Notes under the pieces: model-generated
What the model saw: only the letters and a program-made list of their open reading frames with translations
Database searches by the model: none
What the model was told of the DNA's origin: nothing
Part shown: positions 35,246 through 45,088 of the stretch, piece by piece
Numbering within the stretch: position 1 is the stretch's first letter
Layout of the letters: each line of letters opens with the position of its first letter
Source of the DNA: Xenococcus sp. MO_188.B8
GTDB taxonomy: Bacteria; Cyanobacteriota; Cyanobacteriia; Cyanobacteriales; Xenococcaceae
Assembly: GCA_030065615.1 (NCBI GenBank)
Contig: JASJDR010000003.1
Span: 1-64,000 of the forward strand
Direction of reading: 5' to 3'
DNA length: 64,000 nt
Made by a program: the position numbers and the translations under genes

Positions 35246-36766
35246 TTACCCTTCTTCCTTCCGATCCGAGGGAATGGCGGCAATAATGGCATCAATTACT
35301 TTAGAGATATAAATAACTTCTAAACCAATATCATCAGGGAAGGCTTGACCTTTAGGCACGATCGCCCTTTTAAACCCTAGCTTAGCTGCTTCTTTAAGAC
35401 GCAATTCCATTTGCGATACTAATCTGACTTGTCCGCCTAAACCAACTTCCCCAATTAAAACTGTGCGAGGATCGACAGTGCGATCGCGGAAACTGGCAAC
35501 AATTGCGATCGCGACTCCCAAATCAGCAGCGGGTTCACTAACTCCTAACCCGCCCGCAGAAGCGACATAGGCATCAAGTTTTGATAAGGGAATTCCGACT
35601 CTTTTTTCTAAAACAGCAAGAATTTGCTGCAGGCGACTGTAATCTACGCCAGTAGTCGAGCGCCGGGGAGAAGCATAACTAGTGGGACTAACTAAGGCTT
35701 GCAGTTCCACCACAATGGGTCTTGTGCCTTCGCAAGCAACAATAGTTGATGTTCCTGGCGAAAATTCATCCCGGTTTCCCAAGAATAATTCGGAAGGATT
35801 ATCCACTTCTACTAACCCCTTGTCCGCCATTTCAAAGATGCCAATTTCATGGGTTGCCCCAAAACGATTTTTTACCGAGCGTAATAAACGATGGGAAGCA
35901 TAGCGATCGCCTTCAAAATAGAGTACCGTATCTACCAAATGTTCCAAGACCCGAGGGCCTGCGATCGCGCCTTCTTTGGTAACATGGCCGACAATCAGTA
36001 AGGTAATATTTTCCCTTTTGCCTACTTGCATCAAAGCAGAAGTACATTCTTTAACCTGGGCTACCGAACCAGGAGAAGAAGTCAAAGCTGCAAAATGAAT
36101 AGTTTGTATACTATCAATAACTGCTACTTGAGGCTTTAAAGATTCTAATTCCCGTAAAATCTCTTCTAAATCAGTTTCTGGCAAAACATAGAGATTTTTC
36201 TCTAAAGTATCCTCAGTTTCTTGCTTACTTACTTTAGTATGTTTGCCATGATTACCATTACTATTTACGTTAACAGCATGAGTTTCTTGAGGTTCTTCGG
36301 TTCCGCGCACGCCCAAGCGGGAAGCTCTTAACTTAATCTGCTGTCCTGACTCTTCCCCAGAAATATAAAGAATGCGAGGCAATCTGATAGATAATTGATT
36401 AGCAACCTGTAACAGTAAAGTCGATTTTCCAATACCAGGATCGCCCCCGATTAGTACCAAAGAACCAGGAACAATGCCTCCACCCAAAACTCGATCCAAC
36501 TCTCCATAACCGGAAGGAAAGCGAGCTTGGACATCATTATTAATCTCCGAAAACTTCATTGACACCCGCGGCTTAGCGCTACCAGTGTCATGCTTATGGT
36601 TACGAATACTAGACTGCCATCCCCCCCGACTATGTCCAGTAGCATCAATTTCTATCGGTTCTTCAGAAATTGTTCCAAATTCTTGGCATTGTTTACATAA
36701 GCCAAACCACTGATTGTACTCGGCTCCACAATTACTACATTCATATATTTGTTTTGCTTTCGCCAT
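35246..36766 (-). CDS. radA: DNA repair protein RadA
   Basis: RadA is a RecA-like ATPase that drives branch migration. The 506-residue protein from ATG 36766 has a C4 zinc finger (CSNCGAEYNQWFGLCKQC), Walker A GGDPGIGKST, the RadA signature KNRFGATHEIG and a Lon-like C-terminal domain. About 45 extra residues rich in Asn/His/Lys sit after the Walker A domain. Upstream in-frame ATG at 36853 would add a non-homologous leader. The gene is divergent from rpaB. Confidence 0.95.
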   Translation of the reverse strand: MAKAKQIYECSNCGAEYNQWFGLCKQCQEFGTISEEPIEIDATGHSRGGWQSSIRNHKHDTGSAKPRVSMKFSEINNDVQARFPSGYGELDRVLGGGIVPGSLVLIGGDPGIGKSTLLLQVANQLSIRLPRILYISGEESGQQIKLRASRLGVRGTEEPQETHAVNVNSNGNHGKHTKVSKQETEDTLEKNLYVLPETDLEEILRELESLKPQVAVIDSIQTIHFAALTSSPGSVAQVKECTSALMQVGKRENITLLIVGHVTKEGAIAGPRVLEHLVDTVLYFEGDRYASHRLLRSVKNRFGATHEIGIFEMADKGLVEVDNPSELFLGNRDEFSPGTSTIVACEGTRPIVVELQALVSPTSYASPRRSTTGVDYSRLQQILAVLEKRVGIPLSKLDAYVASAGGLGVSEPAADLGVAIAIVASFRDRTVDPRTVLIGEVGLGGQVRLVSQMELRLKEAAKLGFKRAIVPKGQAFPDDIGLEVIYISKVIDAIIAAIPSDRKEEG

Positions 36767-37097
36767 ATTATTGTTTGTAACGAGGTTGAAATCCCCTAGT
36801 ATGCTAGTAAAAAAGCTTATACCTAACAGCTTATAGCTTATAGCTAATCGCAAAGCGATGGTAAATGTTAAGAAATTTAAAAAAAATACTCAATTATACT
36901 CAATTACTGGATACAACTCTTAAAGAATCCCAAAATACCTCAAAAATAAAGTAAATCTGAAAAATGCCCAAATTTGGCAAAAATCAGTGGAGACTCAAGC
37001 TAAATAGATAGCGTGAAAGAGATATTCTAGATACAAAGGTAAGGAAAAATTAACGTAAAGTTCAGTAAATTAACTTAGATTAAGGAGCGTAGCTTAA
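36767..37097. promoter_or_regulatory. radA/rpaB intergenic region with a possible HLR1-like site
   Basis: The gap contains a degenerate AGCTTATA repeat run (36815-36850). Just before rpaB, the minus strand reads TTTACTGAACTTTACGTT (37053-37070), two TTTAC copies ten bases apart, which partly matches the HLR1 direct repeat bound by RpaB. Feedback control would be inference. Confidence 0.3.
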
Positions 37098-37826
37098 TTG
37101 GAAACCCATAAAGAAAAAATATTAGTAGTTGACGACGAAGCTAGTATCCGTCGTATTTTAGAGACTCGCCTTTCCATGATTGGTTACGATGTGGTTACAG
37201 CAGCCGATGGGGAAGAGGCTTTAGAGACTTTTCGTGGTACCGAACCGGATCTCGTAGTATTAGACGTAATGATGCCTAAACTTGATGGTTATGGTGTTTG
37301 TCAGGAATTACGCAAAGAATCCGACATTCCCATTATTATGTTGACGGCTTTAGGGGATGTTGCCGATCGTATTACGGGTTTGGAGTTGGGTGCCGATGAT
37401 TATGTAGTAAAACCTTTCTCTCCCAAAGAATTAGAAGCCAGAATCCGCTCTGTGTTGCGTCGAGTTGATAAGAATGGGGCTCCAGGCATTCCTAGTTCGG
37501 GAGTTATTCATGTTGGTTCGATTAAAATTGATACTAACAAACGGCAGGTTTATAAAGGGGATGAGCGTATTCGTCTGACCGGCATGGAATTTAGTTTACT
37601 GGAATTGCTAGTCAGTCGTTCAGGAGAACCTTTTTCTCGTTCAGAAATTTTACAAGAAGTTTGGGGTTACACTCCAGAACGTCATGTAGATACCCGAGTA
37701 GTTGATGTTCATATTTCTCGCCTTCGTGCCAAATTAGAGGATGATCCGAGTAATCCCGAATTAATCTTGACTGCCAGAGGAACAGGCTATTTGTTTCAAC
37801 GTATTCTAGAAATAGGAGAGGAATAA
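37098..37826 (+). CDS. rpaB: OmpR-type response regulator RpaB
   Basis: RpaB controls high-light and photosystem genes in cyanobacteria. The 242-residue protein has REC at 6-120 (KILVVDDEASIRRILETR; acceptor aspartate in VVLDVMMPKLDGYG) and a winged-helix C-terminal domain with RLTGMEFSLLELL and VDTRVVDVHISRLRAKL. TTG at 37098 is used as start, with an AAGGAG ribosome site ten bases upstream. The CCB-type gene follows after 52 bp. Confidence 0.95.
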   Translation: METHKEKILVVDDEASIRRILETRLSMIGYDVVTAADGEEALETFRGTEPDLVVLDVMMPKLDGYGVCQELRKESDIPIIMLTALGDVADRITGLELGADDYVVKPFSPKELEARIRSVLRRVDKNGAPGIPSSGVIHVGSIKIDTNKRQVYKGDERIRLTGMEFSLLELLVSRSGEPFSRSEILQEVWGYTPERHVDTRVVDVHISRLRAKLEDDPSNPELILTARGTGYLFQRILEIGEE

Positions 37827-37878
37827 TTCTATAAAATAATATGCTTATTTACGCCTATGTCTCTATAGACGAATTTGA

Positions 37879-38517
37879 ATGAGTAAGTCAGATCCTAATA
37901 GAATAATCCGTTTATTGCCGATCGCCGTGGGAGGATTGGCAGGTACCTTGCTGCTGATAAATCGTTTGCTAACTGAACAGTTGACTAGTTCCCAATCTCG
38001 TTCTGATGCTTTAGGTATTATTGAGGGTGCAACCTTACTCTTAGTAGGTGTTTTATGGCAGCAGATTCAAGCCCGTTCTCCTGAAACAGTAACTTTAGTA
38101 GGCGAGTCGGGTTTTGAGTTAGCCCCAGAGTTACCCGATAATATAAAGACAGAATTGGCCTGGGCTTCCCATTTATTATTAACCAATACCGTAACGCGAT
38201 CGCTTGTTGTTTACTATGACGGCAAAACTCTCCTCCGCCGTGGCATTTTAGGAAACAATTCCGCAGTAAATCCCGGCGCCATTGTCAATAAGGTTTTAGA
38301 AAAACAAAAGCCTATTTATCTAGTAAGTCTCAAGCTTTATCCTGGAAAAGTAGAATTTGATTATTTACCAGAAAATATCCAAGGAATCATTTGTCAGCCT
38401 ATCGGAGAAAAAGGGGTTTTGATTCTCGGTGCTGATGCACCTCGTAGTTATACCAAACAAGATGAGAACTGGATTGAAGGGATTGCTGATAAGTTAGCCG
38501 AAAGTTTAAGGAATTAG
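37879..38517 (+). CDS. CCB-type cofactor assembly factor of complex C, subunit B
   Basis: The 212-residue protein has two N-terminal membrane helices (about 10-30 and 42-62) and a soluble GAF-like domain with LVVYYDGKTLLRRGILG. It matches the CCB2/CCB4 family that attaches heme ci to cytochrome b6 of the b6f complex. Probably co-transcribed with rpaB, a common neighbour. Confidence 0.82.
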   Translation: MSKSDPNRIIRLLPIAVGGLAGTLLLINRLLTEQLTSSQSRSDALGIIEGATLLLVGVLWQQIQARSPETVTLVGESGFELAPELPDNIKTELAWASHLLLTNTVTRSLVVYYDGKTLLRRGILGNNSAVNPGAIVNKVLEKQKPIYLVSLKLYPGKVEFDYLPENIQGIICQPIGEKGVLILGADAPRSYTKQDENWIEGIADKLAESLRN

Positions 38518-38744
38518 GTATTTCGGGAGCATAACTACGGATTAAAATGCTTATTAATAATAGAGTTATTCAAATAAAAAACTATTACGATAAGGTTATA
38601 GTCTAATGATAGTCAGTACTTCAGAAACAGCTAAAATATTAAATATCTCTTCTGCTCATCTAAGAGTTCTTCTTCTTTTTTGAGATATAAGAATTAAGCG
38701 ATCGCCAATTAAAGTGCGATCGCAATAATGAGCAATTAATGTAA

Positions 38745-39548
38745 TTATGTTTCTGAGGGAGTCGATCTGGCAAAAGTAGGAGTTAAATATGCTACCAATG
38801 CGCCCAAGGTAAATCCGAGAACATTACGGAACAAAGGCAACCAATCAGCAGTACGACTAACCACAGGACCAATGCCAAAGGCCAGGAATAAAATTCCCCA
38901 CAAAGGGGACATAATCAAAGCCCATTGCCAAGCAAAAACTTGATTCTCCTTACGAGGCACACCAGCGAAACCAAAAATTACCCCACCGACTAAAGAACTA
39001 ATCAAAGTTAAGATCCACTGTTCTCTGGGTAAACCTGGTACGACATTACATCCATTGTCTGCTAATAAACAACCTTTAACTACATCTAAAGCTTTAATGA
39101 TCGCGATGTTTTCTCCATGATCCTGCACATAGAACATATTGCCAAAGCGAGTTTGTAATTCGATCCAAAAGGTACGAGGCATTAGTTCATAAACTTCATC
39201 ACCGATACTAAAAGCTAGGATATTCCCACCTTTGCCATCTGCTACTAAAAGAATCGTTTTATCGTCTAATCCCCAATACTTGATAACTGCCCTCCCAGGA
39301 GTTTGATCATATTGAGTTAAAACTCGCATTTTCCAGCCAGTTTCTGCCTCAAATTCTTCTAATTCTTGAACTAGAGATTCTTCTTGCAGACTGGGTAAAT
39401 AATTTGCCAGATCTACTACAGGGGTTACATAATCAGGTAATAATTCTGGATTATTAACTGCCCAAGCTGGGGAAGCAAACCAAGTAGTAACAATAATTAG
39501 ACAAGCTCCAAAACTAACTAGTAATTTTTTAAAAAAACCTTTTTGCAT
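38745..39548 (-). CDS. TPM-domain protein, Psb32-like
   Basis: The 267-residue protein has a signal peptide (cleavage near SPAWA), a TPM domain (about 40-165) with VVDLANYLPSLQEESLVQEL and KTILLVADGKGGNILAFSIG, and three C-terminal membrane helices (about 185-260). Psb32 and the plant homologue TLP18.3 protect and repair photosystem II, acting in the lumen. Confidence 0.88.
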   Translation of the reverse strand: MQKGFFKKLLVSFGACLIIVTTWFASPAWAVNNPELLPDYVTPVVDLANYLPSLQEESLVQELEEFEAETGWKMRVLTQYDQTPGRAVIKYWGLDDKTILLVADGKGGNILAFSIGDEVYELMPRTFWIELQTRFGNMFYVQDHGENIAIIKALDVVKGCLLADNGCNVVPGLPREQWILTLISSLVGGVIFGFAGVPRKENQVFAWQWALIMSPLWGILFLAFGIGPVVSRTADWLPLFRNVLGFTLGALVAYLTPTFARSTPSET

Positions 39549-39679
39549 AAGTCCTAGATTTAAAAACTCCTTAATAAATAAGTATTTTTTGGTATTTTTT
39601 ATTATTCTTTACACTTCTTTACTTATTTTAAAGCGATCCGCTAGGTTTAGCTTAATAAAATTAAATATGCTTAAGGTCA

Positions 39680-40069
39680 TTATTGATCAGAGCCGGTTGT
39701 TCTCCAAGTTTTCCAAGCTGCTTTAAAGCCAACAAATATGCTACGAGTACCTGTTTGGGCTTGTTGTACCTGCTCTTTGGTAGTGGTGATGGTGTTATCT
39801 ATTTGTTTAACTATTCCAGTTGCACTTTCAATTCCTTGGTCTATGTCTTCGGTAAGCTGATTGAGTTCGGTTCCTGTTAGACGAACTGCTTTTAGGGTAG
39901 GAGGAATTTCTTTATTCAGAGTATCAAGTAGTTTTTCTGCACTACGAGCAGTATTAGCCAGTTGTTGTAAAGTGGGAATAGCAGCGATCAGTACGGCTAT
40001 TAAGCTGATGACGACTAGACACAGAGATATTTCTAACCAAAATAAAGGATCGAGCATGAATTGTGACAA
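39680..40069 (-). CDS. DUF948 family membrane protein
   Basis: A 129-residue protein with one N-terminal helix (about 9-31) and a helical, probably coiled-coil tail (LANTARSAEKLLDTLNKEIP). The following minus-strand partner is a YtxH protein 35 bp upstream in the message, the usual pairing of DUF948 and YtxH. Role unknown. Confidence 0.8.
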   Translation of the reverse strand: MSQFMLDPLFWLEISLCLVVISLIAVLIAAIPTLQQLANTARSAEKLLDTLNKEIPPTLKAVRLTGTELNQLTEDIDQGIESATGIVKQIDNTITTTKEQVQQAQTGTRSIFVGFKAAWKTWRTTGSDQ

Positions 40070-40104
40070 GTTAAAAGTTAGTTAGGATCTCGAACAAATT
40101 TGCT

Positions 40105-40479
40105 TTAGGATGTCGGAAATCTATCTTCTTCGGTACGATTGTTTTGTTTAGAAGTCGTATCAATAGTTTGAATCACTTGATTGTTACTCTTAGCTTTTTC
40201 TAAGTTACTAGCTTCTATGCCTGCTGCGATCGCTTTTCGCAGTCTTGTTAAGGTATCATCCCAATTTTCTAATGCTTCTTCAGAAAGACGATGGGCTTGT
40301 AATTGGATAGAAGTTGATAAATCTTCAGCTAATTCTGGTAGAGCATCTGCTGATTTTTTAATTACTTTTCGTGTTTCTTGCCCAGTACGAGGTGCAATTA
40401 AGAGACCGATTATAGTCCCTAGCGCACTACCAATGGTTAAACCAGCAATGAATGTACCCGTCTTATTGTCCCTTGACAT
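40105..40479 (-). CDS. YtxH domain protein
   Basis: The 124-residue protein begins with the YtxH motif TFIAGLTIGSALGTIIGLLI and APRTGQETR, a glycine-rich membrane helix followed by helical segments (ADALPELAEDLSTSIQLQAH). YtxH proteins are common, stress-linked and of unknown mechanism. Pairs with the DUF948 gene. Confidence 0.88.
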   Translation of the reverse strand: MSRDNKTGTFIAGLTIGSALGTIIGLLIAPRTGQETRKVIKKSADALPELAEDLSTSIQLQAHRLSEEALENWDDTLTRLRKAIAAGIEASNLEKAKSNNQVIQTIDTTSKQNNRTEEDRFPTS

Positions 40480-40723
40480 TCTCTTATTCCAATCTACGTC
40501 TAACTTTATTAAAGCTTATCACTAATTGCTAATGGTTAATAGCTAATCGCTAATAGTTGATAGACTTTCTCTTGTTTTTCTGAGCTTTCCCCTCTCGCTC
40601 TTTCCTAATTTCCCATATTATTTATTAAGTACTAAAGCACAATTTTTGAGAAATTTTCTTCCCCAAGACTACACGCCCCTAATAGCTCATACTTATCAAT
40701 CTTGGATAATTAATTTTGTACGA

Positions 40724-41854
40724 CTACTTATTAATTGAATGTAATAACCATCCACCTATTCCTAATCCTAAAAAGTTAGGAGTCCAGGCCGACAAGAAAG
40801 GTGATATAAAGCCGACAATACCTAAAGCATTTGTGGTAAAACCTAATATATAATAACTAAAAACAATTACGACACAAATCCCAAATCCTTGACCTCTACT
40901 AATAGTATAATGGGCAGAACCTAGAGTTGCGCCTACTAAGGAAAAGACGAAACAAATACTAGGAAAAGCCATTTTTTGTTGAATTCTTACTTGAAATAAA
41001 CGAATATTTTTAAGGTCACCACTATTAGCAATTAAGTTTAAGTAGGTTTGTGCTTGACGTAAATTCATCTCTTCGGGACTTCTCTCGGATGTAACTACTT
41101 TAAAAAAAGTTTCAGGCAATGGGATTTCTTGATTATTAAACTGTTCTATTTCTGTGGAGCTTAGGCTGTCTGACAATATTTCTTGTTGTCCTTCGATTAA
41201 TTCCCAGACTTCTTTTTGCTGATCCCATTGGGCATATTTAGCTGTAATAATCTGATTTGATTCATTCTGTGACCAAGTAATGATAGTAACATTTATTAAT
41301 TGTTTACCATCAAATTTTTCAGCATAATATAATCTTTTAAGTTGTCTTTTATTTAGTGCTGAATATTGATATTCTGGATAAAAAATATCTTTTCTTTGTA
41401 AGTTAAATTCCGTTTCTCCAATAAAAGGATTTTGTAATATAGTAGCTTGATAATTAGCTGCGGGGACAACTAATTCATTGAAAAAGAAAGTCATTCCTGT
41501 GATTAAAATACTAAAAGCGATCGCTGGTGTAATGATACGATATAAGCTCATACCCACACTACGAAAAGCAATTAATTCGCGATCGCTATTCAACCGACCA
41601 TAAACTAGTAGAGTTGTCAGTAAAGTTCCGATAGGAAGAGCATAAGCCGCATATTCGGGTATTTTTAGGAAAAATACCAAAATTGCAATAGCTAGAGGTA
41701 AATTATGTTCGTTGATTTTATAAGTTAAATCAGAAACTGTACCAATAGTTACCCCGACTGAAGTAAATAAACTAACACTAAATATAAAAAAAACTGTTAT
41801 TTTATCAAAAATATAACGATCTAGGATTGATAATTGGAATGGGGTTAATTTCAA
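40724..41854 (-). CDS. LptF/LptG-type permease (YjgP/YjgQ)
   Basis: The 376-residue protein has the family layout: three N-terminal helices (about 18-40, 56-78, 105-125) with DRYIFDKITVFFIFS and SDRELIAFRSVGMS, a large periplasmic beta domain (about 135-270) and three C-terminal helices. LptFG pull lipopolysaccharide from the inner membrane. The ABC ATPase gene upstream on the same strand does not look like LptB. Confidence 0.9.
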   Translation of the reverse strand: MKLTPFQLSILDRYIFDKITVFFIFSVSLFTSVGVTIGTVSDLTYKINEHNLPLAIAILVFFLKIPEYAAYALPIGTLLTTLLVYGRLNSDRELIAFRSVGMSLYRIITPAIAFSILITGMTFFFNELVVPAANYQATILQNPFIGETEFNLQRKDIFYPEYQYSALNKRQLKRLYYAEKFDGKQLINVTIITWSQNESNQIITAKYAQWDQQKEVWELIEGQQEILSDSLSSTEIEQFNNQEIPLPETFFKVVTSERSPEEMNLRQAQTYLNLIANSGDLKNIRLFQVRIQQKMAFPSICFVFSLVGATLGSAHYTISRGQGFGICVVIVFSYYILGFTTNALGIVGFISPFLSAWTPNFLGLGIGGWLLHSINK

Positions 41855-41963
41855 TATATGTGTAATTAATTTTAATTTGTGATGGTTGATTGAACTTATC
41901 TTGTGATCCCCGTCTCCCTGGTCTTCCTGATCTCTTTCATCTCACCTATTTTCTTGGTCTCTA

Positions 41964-42713
41964 TTAATTCCATTCTTCTTGATTCTTTACTTCTGTTTGC
42001 AGGAGTTTTTCTCTAAATTTTTGCCATTGACTAGAACGAGCAACTGTGTCTTCTATCAAAAATCCTTTCTCTAAATATAAAATGCGATTCGCAAATTTGG
42101 CACTTAGTTCTAGTTGATGATTGACCATCATAATAGTCATTTCCTGATTTTTCGCTAAGGAATTCAACAAAGATAAAAGACGATCACTGGTTCCCACATC
42201 CAAAGCAGATGTGGGCTCATCTAACAGTAAAATTGTCGGTTGCATTACTAGAGCACGAGCGATCGCAACTAACTGTCTTTGCCCCAAGGATAGCCTGCTC
42301 TCGTAGCGTTCTAGCCATATTTGTGGTATTTGTAAGGCTTCGCTCCAAGTTGCTACTCTTTGCTTAATTTCTGATGAAGATAATTGTTGTAACTTCAAAG
42401 GGTAAACTAAGGCTTCTTGGACTGTCATCCCTAATAATTTCGGCTCTTGGGGGACTAAAACTATTTGTTGGCGCAGTTTAGTGATCGATGTTTGAGCAAT
42501 ATCAGTTGCCGAAAAAATAATCTTACCCTCAGTCGGGCTATGGAGAAGATTACATAATCTGACGAGGGAAGTTTTCCCTGCTCCCGAAGCTCCTGCGATC
42601 GCGATTTTGTTCCCTGGATAGACAGCAAAAGAAATATTCTGCAATAAATAATGACCACCCACGGAAGCGGTTAAACTGACATTTTGCAATTCAAACAGGG
42701 GATCACTATTCAC
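41964..42713 (-). CDS. ABC transporter ATP-binding protein
   Basis: The 249-residue ATPase has Walker A GASGAGKTS near residue 40, a Q-loop PQEPKLLG, signature LSLGQRQLV, and Walker B TILLLDEPTSALD. The short form resembles YbbL/FetA-type exporters of metal or amino compounds. No permease of that type is adjacent, so the substrate is unknown. Confidence 0.85.
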   Translation of the reverse strand: MNSDPLFELQNVSLTASVGGHYLLQNISFAVYPGNKIAIAGASGAGKTSLVRLCNLLHSPTEGKIIFSATDIAQTSITKLRQQIVLVPQEPKLLGMTVQEALVYPLKLQQLSSSEIKQRVATWSEALQIPQIWLERYESRLSLGQRQLVAIARALVMQPTILLLDEPTSALDVGTSDRLLSLLNSLAKNQEMTIMMVNHQLELSAKFANRILYLEKGFLIEDTVARSSQWQKFREKLLQTEVKNQEEWN

Positions 42714-42790
42714 ACCGATTACTTAAATAATCACTGATAACTTTTAAGTTTAAGAGTTTCTGGGGCGGGATCACACCGCAGAGCTGTTCG

Positions 42791-43711
42791 TTAATGTTGA
42801 ATTTTAGCTGATTGATTTCTCGATGTCTTAACCTCAGCACCAGAAGAATGATTTTTACGATTGATTGCTTGAGCTAGATATTGATGAGCTAGAGCATAGT
42901 CACTATCTATCGTGATCGCATTTTGATAGCAGGCAATTGCTTCTTGCCATTGCTGATTTTTATGGTACAACTTACCGAGGTTAGTTTGCACAACTGCTGA
43001 ATCAGGATATAATTGAGCCTGATAACGATAACGATTAATCGCTAATTCCAACCTGTTTGATGGGGGAATATTTTGAGAGCGCACAGTAGCTAGGGTTGGC
43101 GATTGTAAGACCTCAGTTTTCTGGTGCAACATTCTGTTCCAAAGCTGATCGGCTTCTACTGAATTTGGATTCATTGTTAATGCTTGCTTACAGTATTCAA
43201 ACGCTTGAGACCATTTTTCACGCTCGCAAAAAGATAAAGCTTGCTCTAGATACATTTGAGCAGTTTTTTCTTGTTTCTGCAATAAGTCAGCATCCAGAAT
43301 ATCAGAATCATCACAGCCTTCCCTGTTGTGATCCCCAGAAACAGAAGATGTTGAACTCTGAAAATTTTGAGTCTGACTAAACTCCCAAGAAATCCAACTT
43401 TCTTCTGGCTCACAAGCTAGAGTAACTGTTCTGTATTTATTCAACTCTAATAAATCGAGAGACTGAAGAGAGGCTCGCTCCTTCTTCAAAAAATTTTTCA
43501 TAGCACTATTCTCACTATGATGGAGTGTTGCTTCGGATAAATCTTGTTGGTTTCGTAACTCGATCTCCTCTAGACTGTGATTATTTTTAGATTGAGGAGC
43601 GGGTTGAACTCCTTCTGGAAAAATCGGGATCAGCTTTTGCTGGTACTTAGTGAGCGTCAAATCCTTTGATCTAGAATATTTACGAAAAAGTTTATTAAAA
43701 TATTTCAACAT
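42791..43711 (-). CDS. TPR-repeat protein
   Basis: The 306-residue protein starts with a charged region and carries TPR units in the C-terminal half (SFCEREKWSQAFEYCKQALT near 160; VQTNLGKLYHKNQQWQEAIA near 245; SDYALAHQYLAQAI). It probably binds other proteins. Family and partner unknown. Confidence 0.75.
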   Translation of the reverse strand: MLKYFNKLFRKYSRSKDLTLTKYQQKLIPIFPEGVQPAPQSKNNHSLEEIELRNQQDLSEATLHHSENSAMKNFLKKERASLQSLDLLELNKYRTVTLACEPEESWISWEFSQTQNFQSSTSSVSGDHNREGCDDSDILDADLLQKQEKTAQMYLEQALSFCEREKWSQAFEYCKQALTMNPNSVEADQLWNRMLHQKTEVLQSPTLATVRSQNIPPSNRLELAINRYRYQAQLYPDSAVVQTNLGKLYHKNQQWQEAIACYQNAITIDSDYALAHQYLAQAINRKNHSSGAEVKTSRNQSAKIQH

Positions 43712-44186
43712 GGCTTAATATTTAGCCTAAAATCTTAATATTCCTTTGGTTGTATCAAATCAAAATCGATATCATCAATGAGTGAAATATCGTAAAATAG
43801 TAAGCCAAATGTACTAAAAATAATTTTCTTGAACGATTTAGAGAGATTTAAAGAGCTATAAAGCCTTTATTCAATCAAAAAATCTTAAAAAACTAAGTAT
43901 ATTTGCCAATTACATCATGCAGTACAGGAGCAAAATGAAGGGGCAACATAGTCCTATCGCAAAGTTAACATAATTTTTATTATCTAGTTGGAGACTCAGC
44001 GATCCCCAACACACTTTGCTACAAAAATTCAAGTAAGTTTACATTTGAACATATCTATTTGAAAAACTATTGATCAATAGTTCTAAATAGTTTGGTTTAT
44101 TAGGCAATCAAGTTCAACAAAAAAATTAATCTGAGATAGAATTGAATCAATTTGACTAAATACTTTGGATCTGAAGGAGCAAAAGC
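43712..44186. other. Intergenic region without recognised gene
   Basis: The 475 bases between divergent genes are AT-rich. No clear small gene or RNA was seen, so they are presumably promoter DNA for both sides. Confidence 0.4.
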
Positions 44187-44945
44187 TTGAGTTGGCGATT
44201 AACAATATCTAACTGGTTATCGAGAGGTGCTTTGTACAGGTATCAGCGACAAGCAGAATCAGCTAAAGCCACCTTAAAACAACATGAATCAACCATAGAA
44301 CAGTTAAACGCCCAACTAAAAAAAAATCGTGTTGAAATTGAGCAACTAATCGCACAATTGCAGATCAGTCGGGGATTTCAAGTTGAATTAGGAGAAACCC
44401 AACTGAAACTGCGCCAAGCGATTGCAGAATCAGAAGATTGTCGCCAACAATTACCAGCAACGAAAAAAAAATTAGCCCAACTCAAAAAGCAGTTTCAACA
44501 AGCTCAACAACAATTATCCAAATCTCACAATTGGTTAGAGCAGCTCAAAAATCCTATTAGGATAGTCGACATTCAAAAACGGTTACCAAAACAGGAATTT
44601 GATAGTTTATGGGGGTTTGGGGTCAACAGTCCAGATGTCAATACAACAACAGTTGCTGGTTCTCTCCTTATTAAGGGATGGGCGTTAGGGAGAAAATCGC
44701 CTGTGACCCATATCAGAATTTGCTATCAACAAAAAACTATCGTAGAAACTCCTGCCAATCTTTCTCGACCAGAAATTACGAATCGATATCCTGAGATTCC
44801 TAGAGCTGATAAAAGCGGATTTGAAGTCGCAATTTCTGTAGTAGCAATTCCTTCCGAAGCAGAGTTAGAACTTCAGGCTATCTTGAAAGATGAAACTGTA
44901 CTTCCTATCTGTGCCATCTTTTTAAATAGAGAGACAGTTTTATAA
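44187..44945 (+). CDS. Coiled-coil protein with C-terminal beta domain, upstream of sqdX
   Basis: The 252-residue protein has a long coiled coil (about 18-125; QHESTIEQLNAQLKKNRVEI) and a C-terminal beta domain (about 145-245; GSLLIKGWALGRKSPVTHIR), similar to domains attached to some cyanobacterial glycosyltransferases. TTG at 44187 is used as start, with AAGGAG 9 bases before it. It is 143 bp before sqdX, but a functional link is uncertain. Confidence 0.65.
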   Translation: MSWRLTISNWLSRGALYRYQRQAESAKATLKQHESTIEQLNAQLKKNRVEIEQLIAQLQISRGFQVELGETQLKLRQAIAESEDCRQQLPATKKKLAQLKKQFQQAQQQLSKSHNWLEQLKNPIRIVDIQKRLPKQEFDSLWGFGVNSPDVNTTTVAGSLLIKGWALGRKSPVTHIRICYQQKTIVETPANLSRPEITNRYPEIPRADKSGFEVAISVVAIPSEAELELQAILKDETVLPICAIFLNRETVL

Positions 44946-45088
44946 GGATTCTTAACGTCCGATTTGGTAAAAATGTGACATTGACACAATTAAAGTTATA
45001 AAAATTAACAATACATGTCATTTTCTGGCACAATTTGATAATAGCTTTAAGTTATTTTAAGTAATCGAGCACTAATATTTAACTTCTT

